From: an uncultured Clostridia bacterium
GTDB taxonomy: Bacteria; Bacillota_A; Clostridia; Christensenellales; Aristaeellaceae
Direction of reading: 5' to 3'
NCBI GenBank assembly: GCA_947166205.1
Contig: CAMVDI010000059.1
Location: 1 to 9,763, forward strand
DNA length: 9,763 nucleotides
This document shows positions 1-6,909 of this stretch, in pieces. The position numbers and the translations under genes are program-made. The stretch's first letter is position 1; the number at the start of each line of letters is the position of its first letter. Under the pieces are notes generated by a model. The model did not search any database. It saw only the letters and a list, made by a program, of their open reading frames with translations, and was not told where the DNA came from.

Positions 1-38
1 ACGTGTGACTGGAGTTCAGACGTGTGCTCTTCCGATCT
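1..38. other. Illumina adapter left at contig end (not biological)
   Basis: Bases 5-38 match the 34-base Illumina multiplexing read-2 adapter, beginning GTGACTGGAG and ending CTTCCGATCT. Bases 1-4 are in the place where the end of the index would lie. Genomic sequence starts at base 39. The adapter creates false peptides: read on the minus strand it ends the first gene with the residues EIGRAHV, and read on the plus strand it gives a start MCSSDL. Both are recurrent contaminant tags in protein databases. It should be trimmed before any use of this contig. Confidence 0.97.
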
Positions 39-834
39 CGGTGTCCTCCGCCCAGGGGCCGACGCCCATCCGCAGGCGGATGCTGACGCCGGGAAACCGT
101 CCGCTGATTCCCTTCTGAAAGCGCTCGAGCAGAGCCGGATAGTCCTTCTGGCGGAGGCAGAATACGCTGAACCGGTCGGCTTCGATCCGGGACGCGATTC
201 CTTCCGTTTCCCGCAGAAAGGTCAGGATTTCCTTTCCGACCGCCCGCAGCACCTCGTCTCCGAAGGCCCGGCCGTGCAGCGCGTTGATGGATTGAAACTG
301 CTCCACGTCCAGCGCCAGGGCGTCCAGCCGCATCTCGGAATGATACCGGAACAGCCGGCTGCTGTACTCCAGGAAGAAGCTCCGGTTGTAAAGCCCGGTC
401 AGCCGGTCGTGCTCCGCGGCAGAAATCAGCTTGCGGCCTTCGCTCAGCTCGATGACCCTTCCGACCCGGGCCAGAATGATCTCCACCTCGTCAAAGGGTT
501 TGGTCAGGAAATCGGCGGCGCCGGCCTGCAGGGCCCGCAGCTCCATTTCCCGCTCCGCCGTCAGCACGATCACGGGGATCGCCCGCAGCGCCTCGTCCTC
601 CCGGACCCGGTCCAGCACTTCAAACCCATTCATCACGGGCATGATCAGGTCCAGCAGCACGATGGAGATCTCCTCCATGTACCGGTTCATCATCTCCAGC
701 GCTTCCTGCCCGTTCTCCGCGTACAGGATCTCATACTGGTCCTCCAGAATCGCGCCGAGGGCGTCCCGGTTGATCTCCTGATCATCCACAACCAGGACGG
801 TCTTCTGCCGCTCTATCCGGCTGGATCCGATCAT
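39..834 (-). CDS. Response regulator: receiver domain plus degenerate GGDEF domain (3' truncated by adapter)
   Basis: About 265 genuine residues remain; the frame then enters the adapter and stops artificially at 16-18. Residues 12-130 form a receiver domain with acidic pocket D17/D18, phospho-acceptor D62 (LLDLIMP), T92 and K112 (LTKPF). Residues 142-265 are a GGDEF-type domain with the usual entry motif HDRLTGLYNRSFF, but the signature is EADRF (218-222) instead of GGDEF, and the FKxIND segment reads FQSINA. It is therefore unlikely to make c-di-GMP. Degenerate GGDEF domains often sit before an EAL phosphodiesterase domain, which could lie in the missing part; that is inference. The start is set by a perfect AAGGAGG nine bases upstream, inside the end of the hybrid kinase gene, and the ATG overlaps the kinase stop (ATGA). 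The two products are thus translationally coupled, and the kinase is the likely phosphodonor, directly or through an Hpt protein not seen here. Confidence 0.9.
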
Positions 835-2336
835 GCCCGCATTCCTCCTTCCGGCTCCGCCTGCCGGACCGGTCCGATATATTCCTTCAGCGTGTCGTAC
901 AAAAGCTCCGCGTCCGCCGGCTTGGCCAGGTGCGCGTTCATGCCGGCCCGAAGGGAGGCCTTCACGTCGCTCTCAAAGGAGTTGGCCGTCAGCGCGATGA
1001 TCGGAACCTTCCGGGCATCGCCCCGCTCCAGCGCCCGGAGCCTCCGGGTCGCTTCCAGCCCGTCCATCTCCGGCATCCGCATATCCATCAGGATCGCGTC
1101 GTAGTAGCCTTCCTCCGCCTCTTCCATCATCCGGACCGCCACCTGTCCGTTCTCTGCCCGGTCCGTCTCGACGCCCTCCAGCTCCAGCAGGTCGGCCACG
1201 ATCTCCGCGTTCTCCGGCAGATCCTCGACGATCAGCACCCGCCGCCCCTCCAGGGTGACATTTTCCTTCGCCGCTTCCGCCTCGATCCGCTTCTCCTGCA
1301 CGCAGAGCATCGGAATCGTCACCGTGAAGACAGTTCCCACGTTCTTCTGGCTCTCCGCCCGGATCATGCCGTCCATCAGCTCCACCGTGTTCTTCGTCAC
1401 GGCCAGGCTCAGGCCGCTGCCGCCGTACCGGGCGGTGGAACCGTCTTCTTCCTGGGAAAAGGCGTCGAAAAGATGGGGCATGAATTCCGGATCAATCCCG
1501 ATCCCCGTATCCGACACGGTAAACAGGCAGTTTCTCCGTCCGTCGTTCCGTGGATACACCTCCGCGGAAAACCGGACGGTCCCGGGGGCTTCCGTATATT
1601 TCACCGCATTGTTCAGCAGGCTCAGCAGAACCTCCCGGAGCTGGGTCGCGTCCCCGTGCAGGATGTAATCCGTGGTCTTCGGCTGGATGGCCTCGTAGTG
1701 CAGGCCCTTGGCCGCGCAAAGGGTGGCCGTGATGGCGTTGATCTGGTCCAGGGCTTCCTTCAGGGAGAAGTCCGCATTCTTCAGCGCGGCCTGCCCGTTC
1801 TCAAACTCGTTCATCTCCAGCATATTGTTGATCAGCCCCAGCATGTGCCGGGCGCTCAGATCGATCTTTTCCAGCTGTTCCTTTGTCTCCGGGGCCAGGT
1901 CCGGATTCTTGAGCGCCACCGCGTCCAGCCCCAGGATCACGTTCATCGGGGTTCTCATCTCATGGCTCATGGTGGCCAGAAAGCGGGATTTGACGCGGCT
2001 GTTCTCCTCCCGGGCCGCCAGCTCCGCCTCCGTCCGCTCGCCTTCGATGATCTGCCGGGTGATCCCCCGCAGCAGCAGATAAATGATGTACACAAACACG
2101 CTGCCGCCCAGCAGGATCCCGGCGATGACCAGATCCGGCTCTCCGAGGATGCCCACCAGCAGGTACCCCGTCAGAAAGGCGATCAGCAGGATAATCGGCA
2201 CCTGCAGCAGCCATCCGCTCCGCTTCCAGCTCTTCAGCCCCCGGACAAACCGGGCGTACCGGATGTAGCAACAGATGTTCCAGACCATCAGCAAGGCCCC
2301 GGCGAACACCATGGCGTCTAAGATCCAATGATTCAT
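831..2336 (-). CDS. Membrane hybrid sensor histidine kinase (HisKA-HATPase-REC)
   Basis: A 501-residue hybrid kinase. Three hydrophobic segments (about 5-25, 43-64, 69-89) anchor it, with only short loops outside, so it has no clear extracytoplasmic sensor domain and may sense in the membrane. A short linker (90-118) leads to HisKA with the H-box FLATMSHEMRTP and phospho-acceptor H125. The HATPase_c domain has the N-box (LLSLLNNAVKYT, N243), the G1 box SDTGIGID (D276) and the G2 box GGSGLSL (305-311). A C-terminal receiver (365-490) has E371/D372, phospho-acceptor D418 (LMDMRMPEMDG), T450 and K472. All catalytic residues are present, so it should autophosphorylate and pass the phosphate to its own receiver. 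No Hpt domain is present here, although one is normally needed for onward transfer. The start is supported by AGGAG about ten bases upstream. It overlaps the next gene by 4 bp and follows the diguanylate cyclase gene after a 139-bp gap that contains a candidate promoter. Signal and output are unknown. Confidence 0.93.
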   Translation of the reverse strand: MNHWILDAMVFAGALLMVWNICCYIRYARFVRGLKSWKRSGWLLQVPIILLIAFLTGYLLVGILGEPDLVIAGILLGGSVFVYIIYLLLRGITRQIIEGERTEAELAAREENSRVKSRFLATMSHEMRTPMNVILGLDAVALKNPDLAPETKEQLEKIDLSARHMLGLINNMLEMNEFENGQAALKNADFSLKEALDQINAITATLCAAKGLHYEAIQPKTTDYILHGDATQLREVLLSLLNNAVKYTEAPGTVRFSAEVYPRNDGRRNCLFTVSDTGIGIDPEFMPHLFDAFSQEEDGSTARYGGSGLSLAVTKNTVELMDGMIRAESQKNVGTVFTVTIPMLCVQEKRIEAEAAKENVTLEGRRVLIVEDLPENAEIVADLLELEGVETDRAENGQVAVRMMEEAEEGYYDAILMDMRMPEMDGLEATRRLRALERGDARKVPIIALTANSFESDVKASLRAGMNAHLAKPADAELLYDTLKEYIGPVRQAEPEGGMRA

Positions 2337-2366
2337 CTGTGTCTCTCTCCTGTTTTTATGCAGGTC

Positions 2367-2394
2367 ATTCTATCAGATGCTGCCCGTCTTTCCA
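2367..2394 (-). promoter_or_regulatory. Candidate sigma-A promoter for the hybrid kinase operon
   Basis: On the minus strand TGGAAA (2389-2394) is followed after 16 bases by TAGAAT (2367-2372), which has the extended -10 dinucleotide TG one base before it. The -10 lies about 30 bases upstream of the kinase start. Matches to consensus are 4/6 and 5/6. It could allow the kinase and response regulator pair to be transcribed apart from the upstream diguanylate cyclase gene. Prediction by eye only. Confidence 0.4.
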
Positions 2395-2566
2395 GTTTCC
2401 CGATTCCGCTCTTCCCCGGCGCTCAGGGTTTCCCGTTCTTCCTCCGCGCCCGGGATGCCCGCTCTTCCCCCGCGCTCAGGTGTCCGGGCCTTCCCTGTCC
2501 CGCAGGGTATCCGGCCTTCCTTTTCCCGCAGGCGCCCGGTCGTCCCTTTCCCTCCGCTCGGGATGC
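2384..2566. repeat. Degenerate tandem array, about 26-bp period, seven copies
   Basis: Units begin near 2384, 2406, 2433, 2459, 2484, 2511 and 2536, giving spacings of 22-27 bases. On the plus strand each looks like CCG, then a TCTTCCC or CCTTCCC block, then a CCGC block ending in CAGG or a variant. The copies at 2406-2427 and 2459-2480 agree at 21 of 22 positions; the copy between them (2433-2454) agrees at about 18 of 22; those at 2484 and 2511 form a second, closer subfamily. The first and last copies are weak. The array covers the last 30 or so codons of the diguanylate cyclase gene, its stop codon (inside the 2459 copy) and most of the gap before the kinase gene. The period is not a multiple of three, so the encoded tail does not repeat cleanly. 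Confidence 0.65.
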
Positions 2567-4515
2567 CTGGCCAGCTTGTCCCCGTACATCCCCCGGTCGG
2601 CCTTCTCAATCTGTTCCTCCAGCCCGCCGGCCTCCCCTTCCTTCCGGACGGCGTATCCGACGCTGACGCTCACGGAATACGGCAGCCTCTGCTTCCCGGC
2701 CTCCTCTTCCAGCCGGAGGTTCAGCTTTTCACCCAGCCCCTCCCAGAAGGCCGGGTCCGTGTTCCGGGACAGGATCAGGAATTCATCTCCCCCGTACCGG
2801 AGGATCAGTTCGTCCGGTCCCATCATTTCCTTCAGGACTTCGGCAATCAGGCAGATGGCGTTGTTGCCGACCAGATGGCCGTAGGAATCGTTGATGGTTT
2901 TCAGTCCGTCCAGGTCCGCCAGCAGGGTCGTATACAGCCCGCCCCGAGTGTAGTCCGGCGCGAAGCGTGTCAGCGCGAAGCGGTTGTAAAGCCCGGTCAT
3001 CTGATCCGTCATGTGCAGCTGATCCAGCTCCCAGATATGGCCCTTCAGGATCATCTTCTTGTGCAGGTTGTCGATGCTGTCGCCCAGGCTCTCCTGAAAA
3101 ATGCGGAATACGTAATGGTCAATCGGCAGGTCGTCGTTCAGGAAAACGGTGTAGCCGTAGGCCCGGTCCGCGTGATGGATCGGAAGCACCAGAAACTGGT
3201 CCCCCGCCTCGGGCTGAACCGGAACCAGCTCCTCCAGGGGAAAGTCCTGGTTCCGGATTTCCCCTGTTCTCCGGGAGAAACCCGTCACCACGGTCATCCG
3301 GCTGTCGTAATCCGGGGAATCCTCCGTCTTCGGATCCTCCGCGCTGCTCTCGATATAAGCCAGATCGTCCTGATTCAGGCAGCAGAAAAAGCCCCTGCAT
3401 CCGAGCCCCTCCAGGGTGCCGGACAGGCTCCGGGCCCAGTCTTCCAGGGATTCCGCCTTTTCCACGGAGCTGTTGAACCGCATCATGCGGCTGACCTGTC
3501 CCCCCATCTCGATCTTGGTCAGAGCCTGATGCTGCAGCGCGGAGCGCTGGCGGAGCGCGGCGGTTCCGTCTATTTCTCCTCCGGTGCTGCGGCCGTACCG
3601 CAGGGTGCCCTCGTAGTAGTTCACCAGGGGCACGGATTCCCCCGCGGCCATCTTTTCCACCAGATCGCACGCCAGCTCCGCCGCCGTCTGATCCTGACGG
3701 TCCACGCCGGTCAGATCCGGCCGGAAGATCATGCTGTTCTGGCTGTAGTTCAGGGAGCAGACCAGCAGGTCCTCCGGAATCCGGATGCCCCGCTCCTCCG
3801 CCTCCAGGCACATGCCCACGGCGCATACATCGTGCACGCAGATCACCGCCCGCGGCCCCGGGCCTTCGCCGGCATCCATCTCCATGATCCGGTCCAGCAT
3901 CCTTCTTCCGTTCTCCGGGGACACCAGGGTCTCCAGAATCCGCTCCGGCATATAGGGGAGATGATGGGCCTCCAGCTTCCTGCGGTAGATCTCCCGCATC
4001 TCCTCACAGATGAGGCTGTGGCCCGGGCTCATCACCATGTAGATCCGTCCGCATCCCCGTTCCCCGATCAGGTACTCCATGATCCGCTCCCCCGACCGGC
4101 CCAGCTTCATCCTGACGGTGGGCGTACCGCTGACATTCAGATTGATGACGGCCACGGGGATGTTTCTTTTCCGCAGGCGCTCCGTCAGCTGTCCGGCCAG
4201 CCGGTCGCTGCCCAGGTTGGATTCCAGGATGCATCCGTCCAGCTGAATCCGGTCCAGCAGGGAAAAGTCCGCCGCCTCTCCCCGCAGGCTGAACTGATCC
4301 CCGTAGTAGATTCCGTAATTCGTGATCACATACAGCGCGTAAGGGCCTTTTTCCTTCAGGGCCCGGTGCACCGCCCGGATCATTATCTGATGGCGCTCAA
4401 AATTGGAGGCGCAGATGACCAGCCCGATCCGGTATATTCTCTGCGCTTTGCCGCCGGATTCCTTCGGCGCGCTCCCTTCCCTTTTCATGGTTTCTTCCTC
4501 TTTCCCCTTCGTCAT
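2476..4515 (-). CDS. Cytoplasmic diguanylate cyclase with LacI-like ligand-binding sensor
   Basis: A 679-residue protein with no signal peptide or membrane segment. Residues about 27-310 resemble the periplasmic-binding-protein-like fold of LacI-family regulators (IYRIGLVICAS opening; LDGCILES; IPVAVINLN; RAVICVHDVCAVG; IRIPEDLLVCSLN), but no helix-turn-helix precedes it. Residues about 340-480 are a GAF-like region, weakly recognised. Residues about 500-645 are a GGDEF domain with TDQMTGLYNRFAL, the metal-site segment LLADLDGLKTINDSYGH (D534) and an intact RYGGDEF (573-579), so it should make c-di-GMP from two GTP. The inhibitory I-site RxxD is absent: the aligned residues are GPDE (566-569). 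The tail after ADRGMY is charged, low in complexity and encoded by the tandem array. A second start at 4488 (M10) has GAGG eight bases upstream and is equally possible. It is divergent from a sugar symporter, so a sugar-like ligand is a guess from fold and context. Confidence 0.9.
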   Translation of the reverse strand: MTKGKEEETMKREGSAPKESGGKAQRIYRIGLVICASNFERHQIMIRAVHRALKEKGPYALYVITNYGIYYGDQFSLRGEAADFSLLDRIQLDGCILESNLGSDRLAGQLTERLRKRNIPVAVINLNVSGTPTVRMKLGRSGERIMEYLIGERGCGRIYMVMSPGHSLICEEMREIYRRKLEAHHLPYMPERILETLVSPENGRRMLDRIMEMDAGEGPGPRAVICVHDVCAVGMCLEAEERGIRIPEDLLVCSLNYSQNSMIFRPDLTGVDRQDQTAAELACDLVEKMAAGESVPLVNYYEGTLRYGRSTGGEIDGTAALRQRSALQHQALTKIEMGGQVSRMMRFNSSVEKAESLEDWARSLSGTLEGLGCRGFFCCLNQDDLAYIESSAEDPKTEDSPDYDSRMTVVTGFSRRTGEIRNQDFPLEELVPVQPEAGDQFLVLPIHHADRAYGYTVFLNDDLPIDHYVFRIFQESLGDSIDNLHKKMILKGHIWELDQLHMTDQMTGLYNRFALTRFAPDYTRGGLYTTLLADLDGLKTINDSYGHLVGNNAICLIAEVLKEMMGPDELILRYGGDEFLILSRNTDPAFWEGLGEKLNLRLEEEAGKQRLPYSVSVSVGYAVRKEGEAGGLEEQIEKADRGMYGDKLARHPERRERDDRAPAGKGRPDTLRDREGPDT

Positions 4516-4587
4516 CCGTACCGCCTGCAGCCGCCTGGCTTCCTCCGGGATGGTTCCATATTCAGCTGTCTGTTTGCCTTTCCCCGT

Positions 4588-4616
4588 ATTTTACCAGAAG
4601 TTTCGCTCCCCGTCCA
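4588..4616 (-). promoter_or_regulatory. Candidate sigma-A promoter for the LacI-sensor diguanylate cyclase
   Basis: On the minus strand TGGACG (4611-4616) is separated by 17 bases from TAAAAT (4588-4593), which is preceded by TGG and so fits an extended -10. Matches are 4/6 and 5/6. The -10 lies about 73 bases before the first possible start codon, leaving a 5' leader of some 65 bases. Prediction by eye. Confidence 0.45.
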
Positions 4617-4635
4617 TCATCTTTTGGGGAAATCG

Positions 4636-4659
4636 CACAGGGGGACGGCCCTTTTGTGT
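4636..4659 (+). repeat. Solo copy of the ACAGGGGGACGG repeat arm
   Basis: Bases 4637-4656 match 6921-6940 at 19 of 20 positions (C for T at 4649) and so also match the inverted arm at 6959-6978. This copy has no facing arm nearby, although it is bounded by CACA and TGTG, which can pair weakly. It lies between the two divergent promoters, 20 bases from the minus-strand -35 and about 37 bases upstream of the plus-strand -35. It looks like a half unit of a dispersed palindromic repeat. Confidence 0.7.
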
Positions 4660-4695
4660 TTATGGACCATTCTGTTCCATTCCATGTTCGTATCC

Positions 4696-4724
4696 TTGTT
4701 TTTTTGCGGTACTGCTGATATACT
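4696..4724 (+). promoter_or_regulatory. Candidate sigma-A promoter for the symporter-DUF554 operon
   Basis: TTGTTT (4696-4701), a 17-base spacer, then TATACT (4719-4724) with TG one base before the -10 (extended -10). This is the best promoter match in the window. The -10 lies about 45 bases upstream of the ATG at 4769. Two direct CCATTC copies exactly 10 bp apart (4667 and 4677) lie just upstream of the -35, where an activator could bind. Confidence 0.6.
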
Positions 4725-4768
4725 TGGATGCTGGAGCCACACAATACTGACAGAAGGCAGGGATAATC

Positions 4769-6193
4769 ATGAACACCAGACGTCTGACAAAGAAGGAAAT
4801 GCGCATTTTCGCCATTGGCCAGCTGGGATGGTCCATCCTGAGCGGCATCATCAGCACATGGCTGGTGACGTTCTATCTCCCCACCTCTGACGCGGTGGAG
4901 AATTCCGGAGCATTGTTCTATGTGCCCACCGGCCTGGTGATCTTCGGCGTTCTGACGATCCTGGGACTGATCACCTTCATCTGCAGAATTTTTGACGCGG
5001 TTACGGATCCCTGGATTGCCTCATTGTCGGACCGGAGCCGGAACCCGAAAGGGCGCCGGATTCCGTTCATGAAGCGGGCGGCCATCCCCTTTGCCATCGT
5101 CACGGTGCTGGTCTTCTGCACGCCCTTCGGCGGGGTCAAAAGCGGAGACACCAGCCCGATGAACATCGTCTGGGTGCTGGTGACCCTGATCCTTTTCTAT
5201 CTGTTCATGACCATGTACTGCACGCCTTACAACGCGCTGATCTCCGAGTTCGGAAAGACGCAGGAAGACAGGATGTACATCTCCACCGCGATCTCCCTGA
5301 CCTTCTTCTTCGGCACCCTGCTGGCTTACGTGCCCTTCGCCCTGGCCGGTCCGCTGCAGGGGATGGTCGGATACGCGTGGAGCTATCGGATCTGGTTCAT
5401 CGTGCTGGCCGTCGTCGCGCTGATCTGCATGCTGATTCCCGTGTTCAAACTGAACGAGAAGGATTTCGTGGACGCGAAGCCCAGCGACAGCAACGCCTTC
5501 AAGAGTCTGGCCAAAACGTTCCGAAACAGGGAGTTCCGGAAGTTCTCCCTGTCCGACATCATGTACTGGGTCGGCCTGACGCTGTTCCAGACGGGGCTGC
5601 CGTTCTTCGTCAAGGTATCCATGAAACTGAACGAATCGAACACGATGCTGTTCATGGGCGCCATGACGGTGCTGAGCGCCTGCTTCTATCCTTTCGTCAG
5701 CAAGCTGGTCGCGAAGCACGGGAAAAAGAAGCTGGTCATTATCGGATTCCTTGGGCTGGCGGTTGCCTATCTGATCACCGCGCTGATTGGCGTTGTTCCC
5801 TTCCTGAGCGCGGGATCCATGGTTCCCGGCATCCTGATCGTCCTCATCTCCGCCTTCCCGATGGCGCTGCTTGGGATCATTCCGCAGGCCATCGTTGCCG
5901 ACGTGGCAGAGGAGGATGCCCGGCTGACCGGTGAGAACCGGGAGGGCATGTTCTTCGCGGCCCGGACCTTCGCGATGAAGCTCGGCCAGTCCATCGCGAT
6001 GCTTGTGTTCACGTCCCTGGCGGTGCTGGGCGCTGAGCAGCAGACCACTGCCAACGATCTGACCGCTTCCGAGCCCGGCCTGCGGATCGTCGCCATCGTG
6101 GCGGTATGCTTCTGCGTGCTGGGAGCCGTCATCCTGACAGCCTATGACGAGAAAAAGGTCATGAAGACGATTCAGGACAAAGGTGCTGTATGA
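4769..6193 (+). CDS. GPH-family cation:sugar symporter (MelB/XynP-like, MFS_2)
   Basis: A 474-residue, very hydrophobic protein with about 12 membrane helices, the usual length for glycoside-pentoside-hexuronide:cation symporters. The family's helix-2 motif is present as RIFDAVTDPWIASLSDRS with D76 and D80 in the positions of the cation-site aspartates of MelB, followed by the cytoplasmic KGRRIPFM loop. The CTPYNALISEF motif (151-161) and the C-terminal motif ADVAEEDARLTGENREGMFF (377-396) through K404 are also typical. It should import a glycoside, pentoside or hexuronide with H+ or Na+; the substrate cannot be read from sequence. The start is the first ATG, with a modest purine-rich AAGGCAGGGA upstream. 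The stop overlaps the start of the DUF554 gene (ATGA). No glycosidase lies beside it, which is unusual for this family. The nearest candidate regulator is the divergent LacI-like diguanylate cyclase. Confidence 0.92.
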   Translation: MNTRRLTKKEMRIFAIGQLGWSILSGIISTWLVTFYLPTSDAVENSGALFYVPTGLVIFGVLTILGLITFICRIFDAVTDPWIASLSDRSRNPKGRRIPFMKRAAIPFAIVTVLVFCTPFGGVKSGDTSPMNIVWVLVTLILFYLFMTMYCTPYNALISEFGKTQEDRMYISTAISLTFFFGTLLAYVPFALAGPLQGMVGYAWSYRIWFIVLAVVALICMLIPVFKLNEKDFVDAKPSDSNAFKSLAKTFRNREFRKFSLSDIMYWVGLTLFQTGLPFFVKVSMKLNESNTMLFMGAMTVLSACFYPFVSKLVAKHGKKKLVIIGFLGLAVAYLITALIGVVPFLSAGSMVPGILIVLISAFPMALLGIIPQAIVADVAEEDARLTGENREGMFFAARTFAMKLGQSIAMLVFTSLAVLGAEQQTTANDLTASEPGLRIVAIVAVCFCVLGAVILTAYDEKKVMKTIQDKGAV

Positions 6194-6903
6194 CCGGAAC
6201 GATCATCAATACCGGTGCCATTGTTGCGGGCGGTCTATGCGGCCATCTGTTCGGAAGACTGCTGAAGAGCCGTCATCAGGAGACACTGACGATGTCCTGC
6301 GGAGTGGGCACCTTGTTTCTTGGAATCGCCGGGGCTATGAAATATATGCTTGGAAGTGAATACCTTCCGGAGGGCGGCTCCATGCTGCTGATCGGCTGCC
6401 TGGCCCTGGGCGGTCTGATCGGAGAGATCATCAATATTGAACGCTGGCTTGAGCTTTTCGGAGAATGGCTGAAGGTCAGGACCGGCAACGCGAAGGACAA
6501 ACAGTTCGTGAACGGCTTCCTGACGACGTCGATGACCGTGTGCATCGGGGCCATGGCGATCATGGGCGCTGTTCAGGACGGCATTTCCGGGGATTGGTCA
6601 ACGCTGGGAGCCAAATCCATTCTGGACCTGATTATCGTCATGGTGATGACATGCTCGCTCGGGAAGGGCTGTGTCTTCTCGGCCATCCCGGTGTTTCTCT
6701 GGGAGGGCGGACTGACTCTTTTGGCGGCCGCCGTAAAGCCTGTTTTGACAGAAACCGCCCTGGCCTACCTTTCTCTGGTCGGCTCCGTGCTGATCTTCTG
6801 CGTCGGTGTCAATCTGGTGTGGGGGAAGAAGGTCCGAGTGGCCAATCTGCTTCCGGCCGTGATTCTGGCCGTGGTTGCCGCCTTCCTGCCGATTCAGTTC
6901 TGA
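6190..6903 (+). CDS. DUF554 family integral membrane protein
   Basis: A 237-residue protein with about six or seven hydrophobic segments (roughly 5-25, 37-54, 64-82, 113-130, 144-182, 188-211, 216-234). It carries features typical of DUF554 proteins (YdfK/YqgA type): the N-terminal GTIINTGAIVAGGLCG segment, GCLALGGLIGEI, and the central MTVCIGAMAIMGAVQDGISG with its conserved QDG. Length fits the family. The function of DUF554 is not established; a transport role is often suggested. The ATG overlaps the symporter stop by 4 bp, with AAAGG about seven bases upstream inside the symporter gene, so the two are translationally coupled and may act on the same solute or membrane process. The gene ends seven bases before the palindromic repeat between it and the convergent acetyltransferase gene. 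Confidence 0.9.
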   Translation: MTGTIINTGAIVAGGLCGHLFGRLLKSRHQETLTMSCGVGTLFLGIAGAMKYMLGSEYLPEGGSMLLIGCLALGGLIGEIINIERWLELFGEWLKVRTGNAKDKQFVNGFLTTSMTVCIGAMAIMGAVQDGISGDWSTLGAKSILDLIIVMVMTCSLGKGCVFSAIPVFLWEGGLTLLAAAVKPVLTETALAYLSLVGSVLIFCVGVNLVWGKKVRVANLLPAVILAVVAAFLPIQF

Positions 6904-6909
6904 GGGGAA

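Noticed and set aside
22..1104. Long plus-strand open frame beginning MCSSDL
   Set aside because: Its start is in the adapter and the rest is antisense to two clear signalling genes; the product is rich in H, Q, R and P and has no recognisable domain.
930..2321. Plus-strand open frame of 463 codons antisense to the hybrid kinase
   Set aside because: It is a shadow of GC-rich coding sequence: the kinase has every expected motif in order, whereas this product has only low-complexity, His/Gln/Pro-rich sequence.
2384..2566. Possible CRISPR array
   Set aside because: Units are contiguous and degenerate, with no unique spacers between them, lie within a gene end, and no cas gene is near.
2373..2609. 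Minus-strand 78-codon frame over the tandem array as a separate gene
   Set aside because: It lies mostly inside the diguanylate cyclase gene in another frame and has a repeat-derived, G/R/E-rich composition; at most it shows where a frame-shifted tail would end.
2377..4890. Plus-strand open frame of 837 codons antisense to the diguanylate cyclase
   Set aside because: It is the mirror of codon bias on the minus strand. It runs through the divergent promoter region and into the symporter in the wrong frame and contains no domain.
5021..5719. Minus-strand open frame of 232 codons inside the symporter gene
   Set aside because: It is antisense to a well-conserved symporter and rich in H, Q, R, D and E, with no motif or ribosome binding site.
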